A stretch of DNA of 64,000 nt from contig OZ243957.1 of NCBI GenBank assembly GCA_965214585.1, positions 3,968,001 to 4,032,000 of the forward strand, given 5' to 3'. The notes under the pieces are model-generated. The model ran no database searches. It saw only the letters and a list, made by a program, of their open reading frames with translations, and was not told the DNA's origin. This DNA is from JAHCHG01 sp965214585. Lineage in GTDB: Bacteria > Acidobacteriota > Blastocatellia > Pyrinomonadales > Pyrinomonadaceae. Made by a program: the position numbers and the translations under genes. Of the stretch, positions 52,083 through 60,833 are shown in pieces (position 1 is the first letter of the stretch; each line of letters opens with the position of its first letter).

Positions 52083-53699
52083 CTAAGAATTCCAATCGGG
52101 CGTGTGAAAAATCCCTTCTTCGTCAACTCTCTGATAAGTGTGCGCTCCGAAATAATCGCGCTGCGCTTGAATTAAATTGGCGGGAAGACGGCTCGAACGG
52201 AAAGCGTCGAAATACGAGAGCGCGGACGATAAGCACAGCGAAGGAACTTGGCTTATCATAAATTCGTTGTTTATAACGCACCAGAAATCGCGGTTGCGGC
52301 TTAAAATTTCGGCAAACTCGTCGTCTAAAATTAAGTTTGGCAAATCGGGATTCAGTTGATACGCGCGGCGCATATCTTCCAAAAGCGCGGAGCGAATAAT
52401 ACAGCCGCCGCGCCAGATTTTAGCGATTTCGGCGAGATTCAAGCCGTAATCTTTTTCTACGGAAGCCGTCTGCAAAAGCGACATCCCTTGCGCGTAAGTT
52501 ATAATGAACGAAGAAAAAAGCGTGTGCTTTAAGCGTTCGATAAATTCTTCTTTATTTTCAAAAACGTCTTCGCGCACGGCGGAATCGTGCTTCTCGTCTG
52601 TTTCGACGGCGGCTTTCTTCTCGCTTGCCGTAATCTTGTCAACATCAATTTTTTCCTGATGCTGACGGCTGACAACCGTTTCGGCGGCGTGCGCTTCGCG
52701 GGCGGCTTTAGCTTCGTCTAAAAGCCTTTCGCTTGCCGCAACATTTTCGTCAGCCGTCGGCGGATTTGTAACTTCCGGTTCGTGGCTGCCGTATTTTTCG
52801 GCAATGACGATGCGCGTTTCCTTTTGCGCGGAAATCTGCCGCATCGTTACCGCCGCGTCAATCGTCGGAATCGGCACGCCGAACTCCAAAGCGACTTCCG
52901 AAGTCCATCTGCCCGTTCCTTTTTGCGCCGCTTTGTCCAGAACCATTTCGACCAACGGATTATTCGTTTTCTTGTCGCATTTCTTTAAAATATCGGCGGT
53001 AATCTCAACGAGAAACGAATTGAGTTCCGCTTCATTCCATTTGTCAAAAGTTTCGCTCATTTCGTCGTAATCCATCTTCAAAACGCGAAGCATAAAATCA
53101 TAAGTTTCAGCCAGAATCTCCATCAAACCGTATTCGATTCCGTTGTGAACCATTTTGACAAAATGTCCGCTTGATCCCTTGCCGATATAAGTTACACACG
53201 GCTCGTCATTGACCTTTGCGGACGCGGCAATCAAGATCGGCGCGACCTTTTCGTAAATATCTCTTTCGCCGCCGGGCATAATGCTCGCGCCGCGTCTCGC
53301 GCCTTCCGCGCCGCCGGAAACGCCGACTCCTAAAAAGCCGAAACCCTGCTCGCTCAGATATTTTTCGCGCCTTTGCGTATCGGAAAAATGCGAATTTCCG
53401 CCGTCAATTATAATGTCGCCTTCGCTCAAAAACGGAATCAGGCTCTCGATCACCGCGTCAACAATTTTTCCCGCCGGAACGAGAAGCATAATTTTTCTCG
53501 GCGCGTCTAGCGATCTTACAAACGTCGGCAAATCCGCAACGCCTTCCACCGCAAAATCCGCGCCTTCTTCGTTTAATAAATCAACTTTTTCCGCGTCCAG
53601 ATCATAACCGACGCAGGAAAATCCGTGTTCCGCGACGTTGAGCAGAAAATTTCTGCCCATCGTTCCTAAACCGATCATTCCGAATTGTGCTTTTTCCAT
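52083..53699 (-). CDS. gnd: 6-phosphogluconate dehydrogenase (decarboxylating) with inserted segment
   Basis: A 538-residue protein, about 65-70 longer than usual. It has MIGLGTMGRNFLLN at the start, the catalytic Lys in GHFVKMVHNGIEYG, and the C-terminal RRDYFGAHTYQ-like RDYFGAHTYQRVD. An extra acidic, helical stretch (about residues 305-375: VAASERLLDEAKAAREAH, then TASEKKAAVETDEKHDSAVRED) interrupts the family's usual short linker. It makes ribulose 5-phosphate and NADPH in the pentose phosphate pathway. The insert looks like a surface loop. Confidence 0.9.
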   Translation of the reverse strand: MEKAQFGMIGLGTMGRNFLLNVAEHGFSCVGYDLDAEKVDLLNEEGADFAVEGVADLPTFVRSLDAPRKIMLLVPAGKIVDAVIESLIPFLSEGDIIIDGGNSHFSDTQRREKYLSEQGFGFLGVGVSGGAEGARRGASIMPGGERDIYEKVAPILIAASAKVNDEPCVTYIGKGSSGHFVKMVHNGIEYGLMEILAETYDFMLRVLKMDYDEMSETFDKWNEAELNSFLVEITADILKKCDKKTNNPLVEMVLDKAAQKGTGRWTSEVALEFGVPIPTIDAAVTMRQISAQKETRIVIAEKYGSHEPEVTNPPTADENVAASERLLDEAKAAREAHAAETVVSRQHQEKIDVDKITASEKKAAVETDEKHDSAVREDVFENKEEFIERLKHTLFSSFIITYAQGMSLLQTASVEKDYGLNLAEIAKIWRGGCIIRSALLEDMRRAYQLNPDLPNLILDDEFAEILSRNRDFWCVINNEFMISQVPSLCLSSALSYFDAFRSSRLPANLIQAQRDYFGAHTYQRVDEEGIFHTPDWNS

Positions 53700-53828
53700 A
53701 ATTTTATTTTAACGCAAACCTGCAAAGTCGCAAGGATGCAAAGGTTTAATTGAAAAAAATTGTTTTGTCAGCGGCGAAGCGCGAGCCAATGCGTGAACGT
53801 GTTAGATGTTTTATGTTATCTTTTTGAT

Positions 53829-54740
53829 ATGAAAACCTTGATTGAAGCGATTCGCCCGACAACTTTTATCGAATCGGAAAAACTGAAAACTTTTTTGAAC
53901 TTAGATTTAACAATTGCGGCGGAAACTTTTCAGCACACGGGAAGTTTCAAATTCCGCGCCGCTTACAATGTTGCGGCAAATGCTGCAAACGAACATCTGA
54001 TAACGGCTTCATCGGGAAATTTCGGTCAGGCGTTGGCTTATGCGTGTAAAATTTTGGGCAAAAAATGCAACGTCGTCATGCCGGAAAACTCGGCGCAGGT
54101 GAAGATCGAAGCCGTCAAAAATTACGGCGCGACGGTGAATTTAGTTGACACGAAAAAAATCGGACGCGAAGAGAAAGTTTTAGAATTAATAAAAGAATTT
54201 CCCGACGCTTATAAAGCGAGCGCGTATGACGATCAACTCGTTATCGAGGGAAATTCGAGTCTTGGCGACGAACTTTCGCGCCGAGATTTTGACGTTGTAA
54301 TTTCGCCAATCGGCGGCGGCGGTTTGATTTCGGGAATTTCTAAGGGACTTTGCCGAAACGCTTCTCAAGCGGTTTTGATCGGCGCAGAACCGCAAATGGC
54401 AAATGATGCTTTTTTATCTTTGAAATCGGGAAAAATTATCCGCAATGAAAATGAGCCGCAAACTTTAGCGGACGGCGCGAGAACGCTTTCCGTCGGCACG
54501 AATAATTGGGAAATTATCAAAACCGGCGTTTCGGAAATAATCGAAGTTTCGGAAGAAAATATTAAAAACGCCTTGCGTTTGTATTTTAATTTGGCAAATC
54601 TGAAGGTCGAACCGACGGGCGCGTTAAGTTTGGGCGCAATTTTGGAAAATGCGGAAAAATTTGCTGATAAAAAAGTCTGCGTCGTTGTCAGCGGCGGAAA
54701 TGTTGACGCGGAAATTTATCGAAAGATTTTATCCGAATGA
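53829..54740 (+). CDS. PLP-dependent threonine/serine dehydratase-like enzyme
   Basis: 303 residues from the ATG at 53829. The longer frame from 53760 has no family support. The PLP Lys is in HTGSFKFRAA, and the phosphate loop is SPIGGGGLISG. It ends VCVVVSGGNVDAEIY. It has no C-terminal regulatory domain, as in catabolic threonine dehydratases or serine racemases. It acts in the cytoplasm. It converges with the next gene, 4 bases away. Confidence 0.85.
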   Translation: MKTLIEAIRPTTFIESEKLKTFLNLDLTIAAETFQHTGSFKFRAAYNVAANAANEHLITASSGNFGQALAYACKILGKKCNVVMPENSAQVKIEAVKNYGATVNLVDTKKIGREEKVLELIKEFPDAYKASAYDDQLVIEGNSSLGDELSRRDFDVVISPIGGGGLISGISKGLCRNASQAVLIGAEPQMANDAFLSLKSGKIIRNENEPQTLADGARTLSVGTNNWEIIKTGVSEIIEVSEENIKNALRLYFNLANLKVEPTGALSLGAILENAEKFADKKVCVVVSGGNVDAEIYRKILSE

Positions 54741-54744
54741 AAAA

Positions 54745-56085
54745 TTATTTTCTCTGATAAATTCCATTAAACGTAACATTTGCGCCGCCGCAATTGAGGT
54801 TATCGGAAACTATCAGGTATTTTCCCAGCAATTGCATTTTCACGCGGCAATCGTATTCGCCGTCGCCGTCGCTCAAATTCAACTTATTATTTTTCGCTTC
54901 TCCCTTAAAATCAATTTCTCCGATGTGTATATTGTTGTCGCCCAAACCTTGCCAAAAGGCGTTTCCTTTGATGATATAATGTCCTCTCACCTTCATCGGC
55001 GTAATTGTTATATTGTTTTTCGCGTGATGCCATTCGCCGAGCCAGTTTGTGTTTTGAATTGGATTTTCGGGAATTTCTATTTTGTCGAGCGCGAGCCAGC
55101 CGACGGTTGGATTTCCGCTTTTCGGCTGATACCAACCGCACGCCCAATTTCCGTAAGTTCGGTTGACGATTATTTCGTCGCCCGCAATAACATAAGATTT
55201 CTGGCGGCAGTTTTCACCGTTCGGGCAATCGTCGTCATCGTCGTAAAAATACGCTCTTTCGCCTGTTTTTCCTTTAACTTTTGCGATCTTAAAATCAAAA
55301 TCCGGCACAGTCCAGCGTCCGCCGCGACACCAATTCGGCGGGCTTCCGTCAACAAAAGAAACTTCTGCAACCCGATCAAAAACCGGATTTATAAATGCCA
55401 ACGGAAATTTTTCAAAAGGAACTGTAACTTCAAAACCGCCTTGCGCGTAAGACGCGACTTGATACGGATCGAACGAGAATTTCAAGCCTTCTTTTGTAAT
55501 ATTCCATCTGGCAAAATTTTCTATTTTCGCGCCCGCGCCGTCAATTATTGATTCATAACCGTCGCCGATCTGCTTTTTCAAATCGGCAATCGCGTAATCG
55601 GAAAGAATTTTCAGAAATGCCGCGTCGGGTTTGAAAAGTTCGGGCAGTTCGATCTTTTTGTTGTTTTTCAGATCGTAATTAAAAACTATAGTCCAGAAAT
55701 TTCCGTGCGCTCCGCCCGTGTATTCCGAGCGTCCGAAATTTACGCTGATAAAATTTTCGCCCGCGTATTCGATCTCATAATCGAGAGAATATGTGTAAGT
55801 TCTGCCCGTTTCCACAAATCCCGCGTCGTCCGCGTTTTCCGATACGAGAGGCTCTCTAAAAGTCTGCATATCGTCGAACGCAAACTTTTTGATGCGTTCA
55901 TTAAAATCTTTCTCGGCGGGCAAATCCGCGTTTTTGATCTGCGGATAGAAAACTTCGATCTCGAACTGCTTTTCCTTATTTGTTTCCTTGAAATTTTGTT
56001 TGATTATTTCCACACCCGTTTCGGCGCGAACTTGAAACGCCAACGCGGTAAAAAGTAAAATCAGCAAGTATAAAATCTTTTTCAT
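54745..56085 (-). CDS. Secreted protein with DUF3298-like domain
   Basis: A 446-residue protein with a signal peptide (residues 1-21). A DUF3298-type middle has SEYTGGAHGNFWTIVFNYDLKN and the following PYQVASYAQGGFEVTVP. A long C-terminal region contains an SH3-like GWLALDKIE and a beta-rich end. It is likely periplasmic or outer-membrane associated. The function is unknown. The neighbour is convergent and unrelated. Confidence 0.75.
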   Translation of the reverse strand: MKKILYLLILLFTALAFQVRAETGVEIIKQNFKETNKEKQFEIEVFYPQIKNADLPAEKDFNERIKKFAFDDMQTFREPLVSENADDAGFVETGRTYTYSLDYEIEYAGENFISVNFGRSEYTGGAHGNFWTIVFNYDLKNNKKIELPELFKPDAAFLKILSDYAIADLKKQIGDGYESIIDGAGAKIENFARWNITKEGLKFSFDPYQVASYAQGGFEVTVPFEKFPLAFINPVFDRVAEVSFVDGSPPNWCRGGRWTVPDFDFKIAKVKGKTGERAYFYDDDDDCPNGENCRQKSYVIAGDEIIVNRTYGNWACGWYQPKSGNPTVGWLALDKIEIPENPIQNTNWLGEWHHAKNNITITPMKVRGHYIIKGNAFWQGLGDNNIHIGEIDFKGEAKNNKLNLSDGDGEYDCRVKMQLLGKYLIVSDNLNCGGANVTFNGIYQRK

Positions 56086-56441
56086 AATCAGTTTTTTTGA
56101 AAATTAACCTCCGTTAAATGAACGAATTTTAAACGGAAATTTGCCAATGAATATTAAAAAATAACTTGTAATAAATTATTTTATTCTTTTCGATAAATGC
56201 GCCTTTTTTTTACCGGGACATAATGCCAAATGCCGAATGCTCAATCATTAATAGATCACAAAATTCAAAGGCAGAAACCCGACAGTTATGGAGGGTGCTG
56301 TTTATCAATTGATATCTTACGGATAAACGATATTTCAACGAATTTTTGAAAATCAACGCCCTTCTAATTAATCAGCACCCTCCATAACTGTCGGGTTTCT
56401 GCCTGTTTAGAAAACTCTATTTAAATTTTTGTCATCAAAGA
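56086..56441. other. Gap holding the second AGGCGGAAACCC element
   Basis: No gene is seen. The 136-bp MITE-like element at 56269-56404 fills much of it. Before the element a short gacataatgcc string resembles the end of the 22405 palindrome. Confidence 0.5.
56269..56404. mobile_element. 136-bp MITE-like element, AGGCAGAAACCC family, copy 2
   Basis: 32-base terminal inverted repeats (AGGCAGAAACCCGACAG at 56269, complement ending 56404) match copy 1 at 23780-23920 nearly base for base. The interiors differ. No target duplication is clear. Confidence 0.75.
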
Positions 56442-56870
56442 TCAGAGAAAAAAATCGTCGTTCTGAAAATCGCCGTTGAAAAACGCTTTTACGTCCGATC
56501 TGTGCAGCACGATCAGACTCCAGATTCCGATTGGAATTCCGACGACAAAGCAGCAGGAAACAAGCGGAATCATCGCCAAGATCGCCGAAGTTTTCGACCA
56601 TTTGAAATTTGCGCCTTTGAGCATTTTTACTGCGCCGAAAATTATCAGAGGAGCGATTAAAATACTCAAAATGGCGATTCCGAAATTCATTGCAAGTCCG
56701 AAATTGTAGCCCGCGCGTTCGGCTTTGCTCATCGGAATCTGCATTTGCAAAACTCCGGCGAGCCGCAAAACGACGCTTATCAAACTCAAAATTCCGATAA
56801 CGCCGTTTAAAATTCCGACGATTATCAAGCCGATTGCGGGCTTTTTCAGTTTATCCGTGATTTCCTTCAT
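56442..56870 (-). CDS. Small multi-helix membrane protein (DUF4190-like)
   Basis: A 142-residue protein with three or four hydrophobic helices (LIIVGILNGVIGILSLISVVL, FGIAILSILIAPLIIFGAVKM, ILAMIPLVSCCFVVGIPIGIWSLIVL) and short polar ends. Its start overlaps the cinA stop by 4 bases (ATGA), so the two are coupled. The function is unknown. Confidence 0.65.
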   Translation of the reverse strand: MKEITDKLKKPAIGLIIVGILNGVIGILSLISVVLRLAGVLQMQIPMSKAERAGYNFGLAMNFGIAILSILIAPLIIFGAVKMLKGANFKWSKTSAILAMIPLVSCCFVVGIPIGIWSLIVLHRSDVKAFFNGDFQNDDFFL

Positions 56871-58114
56871 TTGCTTTTCAAAATCTGCCGCCGCAGATAA
56901 TCGAGCGCGGCTTGGCTCGAACGCCAGCGAATCAAAAATCTGTCGCCCGGTAAATTTAAGCGGAGCGATTTTGTTATATTTTCGTCCGAATAACCGATAA
57001 AAACCGTGCCGACGGGTTTTTCTTTTGTGCCGCCGTCGGGTCCGGCGATTCCCGTTACCGAAACGCCGAAATCGGTCTTCGCTCTTTCGCGTATTCCCTT
57101 TGCCATCTGTTCGGCGACTTGGCTGCTGACCGCGCCGAATTCTTCGATTAATTCTTCGGAAACCTCTAAATTATTAATCTTCGCTTCGTTCGCATAAACG
57201 ATTGCGCCTTCGATAAAATATTTTGACGCGCCCGCCACGTCCGTTAATCTCTGGCAAATCAAACCGCCCGTGCAGCTTTCGGCGACGGCAAGCGTTTTTC
57301 CATTTTCGGTTAAAAGTTTGCCGACAATTTCTTCCATCTTTTCGCCGTTTTTCGCAAACACGGCAATTCCGAGTTTCTCCGCGATTTTGTCGGCGAGTTC
57401 TTCCAAAAGTTCGTTCGCTTCCTGCTCGCTTTTTCCCTGCGCGGTCAGCTGAACTTCGATTTCGCTTTTATTAAAAAGTGTCGCCGTTTGCGGATTTTCG
57501 TATTTTGTATAAACGGGGGCGATTATCTCGTCAAGAGCCGATTCGCCGTAGCCCGAAACGCGCAGAATTTTTCGCCGGACATAAATTTCACCCGCTTTTT
57601 CGCGCAATTTCGGCAAAATATCCTGCTCGAACATCGGTTTTAATTCTCTCGGCGGTCCGGGCAAAATAACGAAGAATCTGCCTTCGAGTTCGACAAACAT
57701 TCCCGGCGCACTTCCGTTTTTATTGTCCAAAATCGTCGCGCCTTCGATGATAAATGCCTGTCTTTTGTTTATTTCGGGCATTTTCTCATAGCCGAAAGAT
57801 TTAAATCTTTCGCGCAGATTTTCGAGAATTTTTTCGTTGAGAATTAATTTGCGGTCAATCGCTTTGGCGGAAATTTGGCGCGTGATGTCGTCTTCCGTCG
57901 GACCCAATCCGCCCGTTGTGATAACTACATCGGAGCGTTTTAAAGCATCCCTGACGGTTTCTTCAAGCCGCAGCCCGTCGTCGCCGACAATCGTTTTAAG
58001 CTTGACTTCAATTCCGATCTCGTTGAGTTTTTCCGTCAACCAAAGACTGTTTGTATCTGTTTTTGCGGGAGTTAAAAGTTCCGAACCAACGGCGATAATT
58101 TCAGAAATAAGCAT
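56867..58114 (-). CDS. cinA: CinA-family nicotinamide-nucleotide amidohydrolase
   Basis: A 415-residue full-length CinA. The N-terminal MoCF-like domain begins SEIIAVGSELL and has VVITTGGLGPTEDD and ILPGPPREL. The C-terminal amidase-like domain has VAESCTGGLICQRLTDVAG and SVTGIAGPDGG. The enzyme recycles nicotinamide mononucleotide. The family is often linked to competence in Gram-positives. It overlaps the following small membrane-protein gene by 4 bases. Confidence 0.92.
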   Translation of the reverse strand: MLISEIIAVGSELLTPAKTDTNSLWLTEKLNEIGIEVKLKTIVGDDGLRLEETVRDALKRSDVVITTGGLGPTEDDITRQISAKAIDRKLILNEKILENLRERFKSFGYEKMPEINKRQAFIIEGATILDNKNGSAPGMFVELEGRFFVILPGPPRELKPMFEQDILPKLREKAGEIYVRRKILRVSGYGESALDEIIAPVYTKYENPQTATLFNKSEIEVQLTAQGKSEQEANELLEELADKIAEKLGIAVFAKNGEKMEEIVGKLLTENGKTLAVAESCTGGLICQRLTDVAGASKYFIEGAIVYANEAKINNLEVSEELIEEFGAVSSQVAEQMAKGIRERAKTDFGVSVTGIAGPDGGTKEKPVGTVFIGYSDENITKSLRLNLPGDRFLIRWRSSQAALDYLRRQILKSK

Positions 58115-58198
58115 ATAGTCAAAATAATTGAATTGGTAAAAATTTATTTTATAGCAGATGAATACTCATTATCAATTTATATCAAAAATAAAAAGTTC

Positions 58199-58227
58199 TT
58201 GACTCATATTTTAAGGTTTGATATAAT
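58199..58227 (+). promoter_or_regulatory. Sigma-70-type promoter of the fulvocin-like gene
   Basis: TTGACT at 58199-58204 and TATAAT at 58222-58227 are separated by exactly 17 bases. The leader further down contains a hairpin agcctat/ataggct (58283-58289 with 58309-58315) and an AGGAG ribosome-binding site 7 bases before the ATG at 58350. Confidence 0.7.
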
Positions 58228-58349
58228 TTTGGCAAACTTTTAACAGTATTTATTCTATAGTTGTGAAAACAATAAGGAATTGAGCCTATCACTACTATAT
58301 GCTGTTGTATAGGCTTGACAAAATCTTAAATTCTAAATAGGAGAAAATC

Positions 58350-59021
58350 ATGAAAACAAAAATTTTAATAGTGATGTCAATATTAGGTTTAATCTTATTA
58401 TCGGCTTTTTTAATTACTAACCAAAAAACTTTGGCTAATTTCATTGTTGATAAAGATGATGCGCCTATTAAAACTTACGAAGAGTACTCTCAAATACCAA
58501 CAAAGAGAGCGAGATTAGATGCTCTTAACAAAGAAACACCAAAAAATAAGGCTCTGCTTTGGAAGCACCATTTGAAGTATTATGAACAACGAATGCAACT
58601 GAATGAAGCACAAAAAGAGTGGCTTAAAGAAATGAATCAATTTTTGAATGAGGATGTTTTTAAAGCCGTAAAAGCTGTAGATGGAGACAGGGATAAATTT
58701 TTCAAAACTAATATTGGAAAGTCCTTTGAAAATTTAATGAAGAAGCAATCTAATTTATTTAGTAAGGATCAATCTAAAATATTTTGCACAGTTATCGGTG
58801 ATGTTTCAAACATAACACAACCTGACCCTGAAAGAGATAATTCTAGTAATAATTTTGATGGTGGTGTTTATTGTAATTGCGTTACTAGTGTTTGCGCTCA
58901 ATGTCCCGATCTTTTCGCTTGCGAATCTAAACCTTGTTTAACAGTTTCAGCTAATTGTGGGTGTTTTGCATTTTGGACATGTACCAAACAGTGTGTAATT
59001 GATCTTGATGGTGATACCTAA
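58350..59021 (+). CDS. Bacteriocin fulvocin C-related precursor
   Basis: A 223-residue protein. An N-terminal hydrophobic leader (residues 4-23) is followed by an alpha-helical middle rich in Lys/Glu (ARLDALNKETPKNKALLWKHHLKYY). The C-terminal 50 residues hold ten cysteines between residues 175 and 215 (YCNC, VCAQC, ACESKPC, NCGC and WTCTKQC). The Cys-rich end and the precursor layout match fulvocin C-related proteins, whose founder is a disulfide-rich myxobacterial bacteriocin. It has its own promoter and terminator and an AT-rich composition, which suggests acquisition. Confidence 0.75.
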   Translation: MKTKILIVMSILGLILLSAFLITNQKTLANFIVDKDDAPIKTYEEYSQIPTKRARLDALNKETPKNKALLWKHHLKYYEQRMQLNEAQKEWLKEMNQFLNEDVFKAVKAVDGDRDKFFKTNIGKSFENLMKKQSNLFSKDQSKIFCTVIGDVSNITQPDPERDNSSNNFDGGVYCNCVTSVCAQCPDLFACESKPCLTVSANCGCFAFWTCTKQCVIDLDGDT

Positions 59022-59029
59022 ATAAAAAA

Positions 59030-59088
59030 ATTTGAGTTTAATTTGAAAAAAATGTCATGCTAGAATGTTTTTCAAATTAAACTCAAAT
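59030..59088. terminator. Perfect 21-base hairpin between convergent genes
   Basis: atttgagtttaatttgaaaaa (59030-59050) is exactly complementary to the arm at 59068-59088, with a 17-base loop. A poly-A/T context on both sides suggests a bidirectional terminator after the fulvocin-like gene. Confidence 0.75.
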
Positions 59089-59121
59089 ATAGCAAAAGAA
59101 AGCTTTTTATATTATAAAGTA

Positions 59122-59994
59122 TCATTCATAAATATCATGTAAAACTTCTGTAATTGATTTACGCTGAGCAAAAGTGTCATCATCACCATTTTCTTTTTTC
59201 TTACGCACTCTTTGTTTTATCTTTTCATTATTGTTGCCATTTTTCGGAACATCGAAAAGCGATTTTGTAGTTTCTACATGATCTTTACTTATTGATGCAA
59301 CCAAGTCAGAAGATGTGTCATTTTCAGAGTTAATTTTGGCTAAATTTTCAATTTGTTTCTGTTGCTTATCCAAAGCAACCTGTTTTTCCTGATTAATTTC
59401 TTTAAGTTTTAAGCGGCTTTCTTCTAAAAGCGTTTTGCCGCGATTTCTTCTAGCACGTTCAAGCGCACGAATAGATGCTGCTGTTTGAGGATGTTCCGCA
59501 GGCTCACGTTCAATCTTACGTAGAGTTCTTACATAATTTCGCAGATCGGGCGACGGATAAACGTAGGTTTTCTCGTCGGCGTTATTATTTTCCAGAACGT
59601 AAGAAAGATGATTGACGGCGGATTTGTGGTCTTCGACCTTGTTATAAAGCGCACCGAGCGTGAAATAGACAAGCGGCGGCGCACCGTTCATCAATTGTAG
59701 AATCCGTTCGCCGCGGGTGATTACTTCCTGAACTTCAAAGCCGAACCAACGCCTTTCATCATCGCGCAAAATTTCGTTTGCCGAAAGGTAGAATTCAAAA
59801 ACTTCCCGTGTTCCGCTTTGCGGCGGTTGTGAGAAAGTCTTCCACAAAAAGTATGCAAAAATGCCGAAGAAAAATATTACAAACATAGGAAAACCCGCAA
59901 CAAACAGCATTGTCGAGATCAAACCGAAAGCCAACGCATACTGTGTGTTTTCTTTGAGAGCCGTGTTAGTTTTTTTCTGAATTTTATCGCTCAC
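59122..59994 (-). CDS. Membrane-anchored protein with charged coiled-coil tail
   Basis: A 290-residue protein with two N-terminal helices (YALAFGLISTMLFVAGFPMFVIFFFGIFAYFLW). A TPR-like segment follows (RGERILQLMNGAPPLVYFTLGALYNKVEDHKSAVNHLSYVLENN), then a Lys/Glu-rich coiled coil (LLEESRLKLKEINQEKQVALDKQQ) and a charged C-terminus. The function is not recognised. It converges with the fulvocin-like gene. Confidence 0.6.
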   Translation of the reverse strand: MSDKIQKKTNTALKENTQYALAFGLISTMLFVAGFPMFVIFFFGIFAYFLWKTFSQPPQSGTREVFEFYLSANEILRDDERRWFGFEVQEVITRGERILQLMNGAPPLVYFTLGALYNKVEDHKSAVNHLSYVLENNNADEKTYVYPSPDLRNYVRTLRKIEREPAEHPQTAASIRALERARRNRGKTLLEESRLKLKEINQEKQVALDKQQKQIENLAKINSENDTSSDLVASISKDHVETTKSLFDVPKNGNNNEKIKQRVRKKKENGDDDTFAQRKSITEVLHDIYE

Positions 59995-60095
59995 TATTTT
60001 TTATTTTAACAACTGTCGGATATTTTTAATTTTTTCGCCTTACTGCCGGTAAATATTTTTAGAAACTATATGAAATCTTCGTGTTTCTTCATAGT

Positions 60096-60800
60096 TTATT
60101 TCTTATTTTCTTCTTCCGCCGCCGCTTCTACCGATTCTTTGGTCGGCAATTTCCTTTCCGGTGCTTTCGTTTCGGTTTCTTCGGTTTTTTTCTTGGTCGT
60201 CTTTTTAGTTTTTTCCGCCGTTTCTACCGTATCTGTTTCGTCTGAATCTTCTTCGGCTTTGTGTTCTTCGGGTGTTTTCGCTTGGGCTTCTTCTTTTTCC
60301 ATCTTCAAACCGAATTCCGCTAAAACGTCCATAAATTTGCTGACGATGTGCGACGGCGAATTAAGCACAAAAGAAAATGTGTCGCCAAGCGCGATGGCTT
60401 CGAGTTCGACCAAAGACGCGATCTTTTTCTCCAACGGCAATTCGCGGAAGTCTTTTGTATATTCTTTTTGCTTTTCTTCTTCGACAGGTTTTTCTTCAAC
60501 CTTTTTTTCCTTTGTCATAATTACAATTTCTCCCGCTTTTTCGACTTTTACCTGACAAGTCAGGCGTTCGCCGTTTTTCAGACGCGCCTCCGACAAATGC
60601 TCTTTTTCGGCTTTTGTTACCTCCGAGAGCAAATTCATTCCTTTCGTTACCGTAACGGCGCACGAATCGCATTCGCCGCGTCTGCCGCATTCGTCTTCAA
60701 TGTCAATTCCGATGCGCCGCGCCGCGTCAAAAAGATATGTTCCAATCGGAATCAATCCCTCAATATTTTCTCTCTCAAATTTTACGTCAGCTTGTGTCAT
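60096..60800 (-). CDS. 2Fe-2S ferredoxin with long charged C-terminal extension
   Basis: A 234-residue protein. Residues 1-95 are an adrenodoxin/plant-type [2Fe-2S] domain with Cys38, Cys44, Cys47 and Cys82 (ECGRRGECDSC and LTC). A helical middle follows, then an unstructured Lys/Glu/Thr-rich tail of about 70 residues (EEDSDETDTVETAEKTKKTTKKK). It transfers electrons in the cytoplasm. The tail is not part of the usual fold and may tether it. The gene lies downstream of a Fur/PerR gene on the same strand. Confidence 0.82.
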   Translation of the reverse strand: MTQADVKFERENIEGLIPIGTYLFDAARRIGIDIEDECGRRGECDSCAVTVTKGMNLLSEVTKAEKEHLSEARLKNGERLTCQVKVEKAGEIVIMTKEKKVEEKPVEEEKQKEYTKDFRELPLEKKIASLVELEAIALGDTFSFVLNSPSHIVSKFMDVLAEFGLKMEKEEAQAKTPEEHKAEEDSDETDTVETAEKTKKTTKKKTEETETKAPERKLPTKESVEAAAEEENKK

Positions 60801-60833
60801 TTATTATTAAATTCTTGTTCCTCGTATTTATTT

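Noticed and set aside
54649..55551. 300-residue ORF opposite the DUF3298-like gene
   Set aside because: It is antisense to a gene with a signal peptide and recognisable domain, and its own sequence has no recognisable domain.
58314..58319. Second -35 box TTGACA before the fulvocin-like gene
   Set aside because: A matching -10 at 17 bases would fall on the ribosome-binding site, so the 58199-58227 promoter is preferred.
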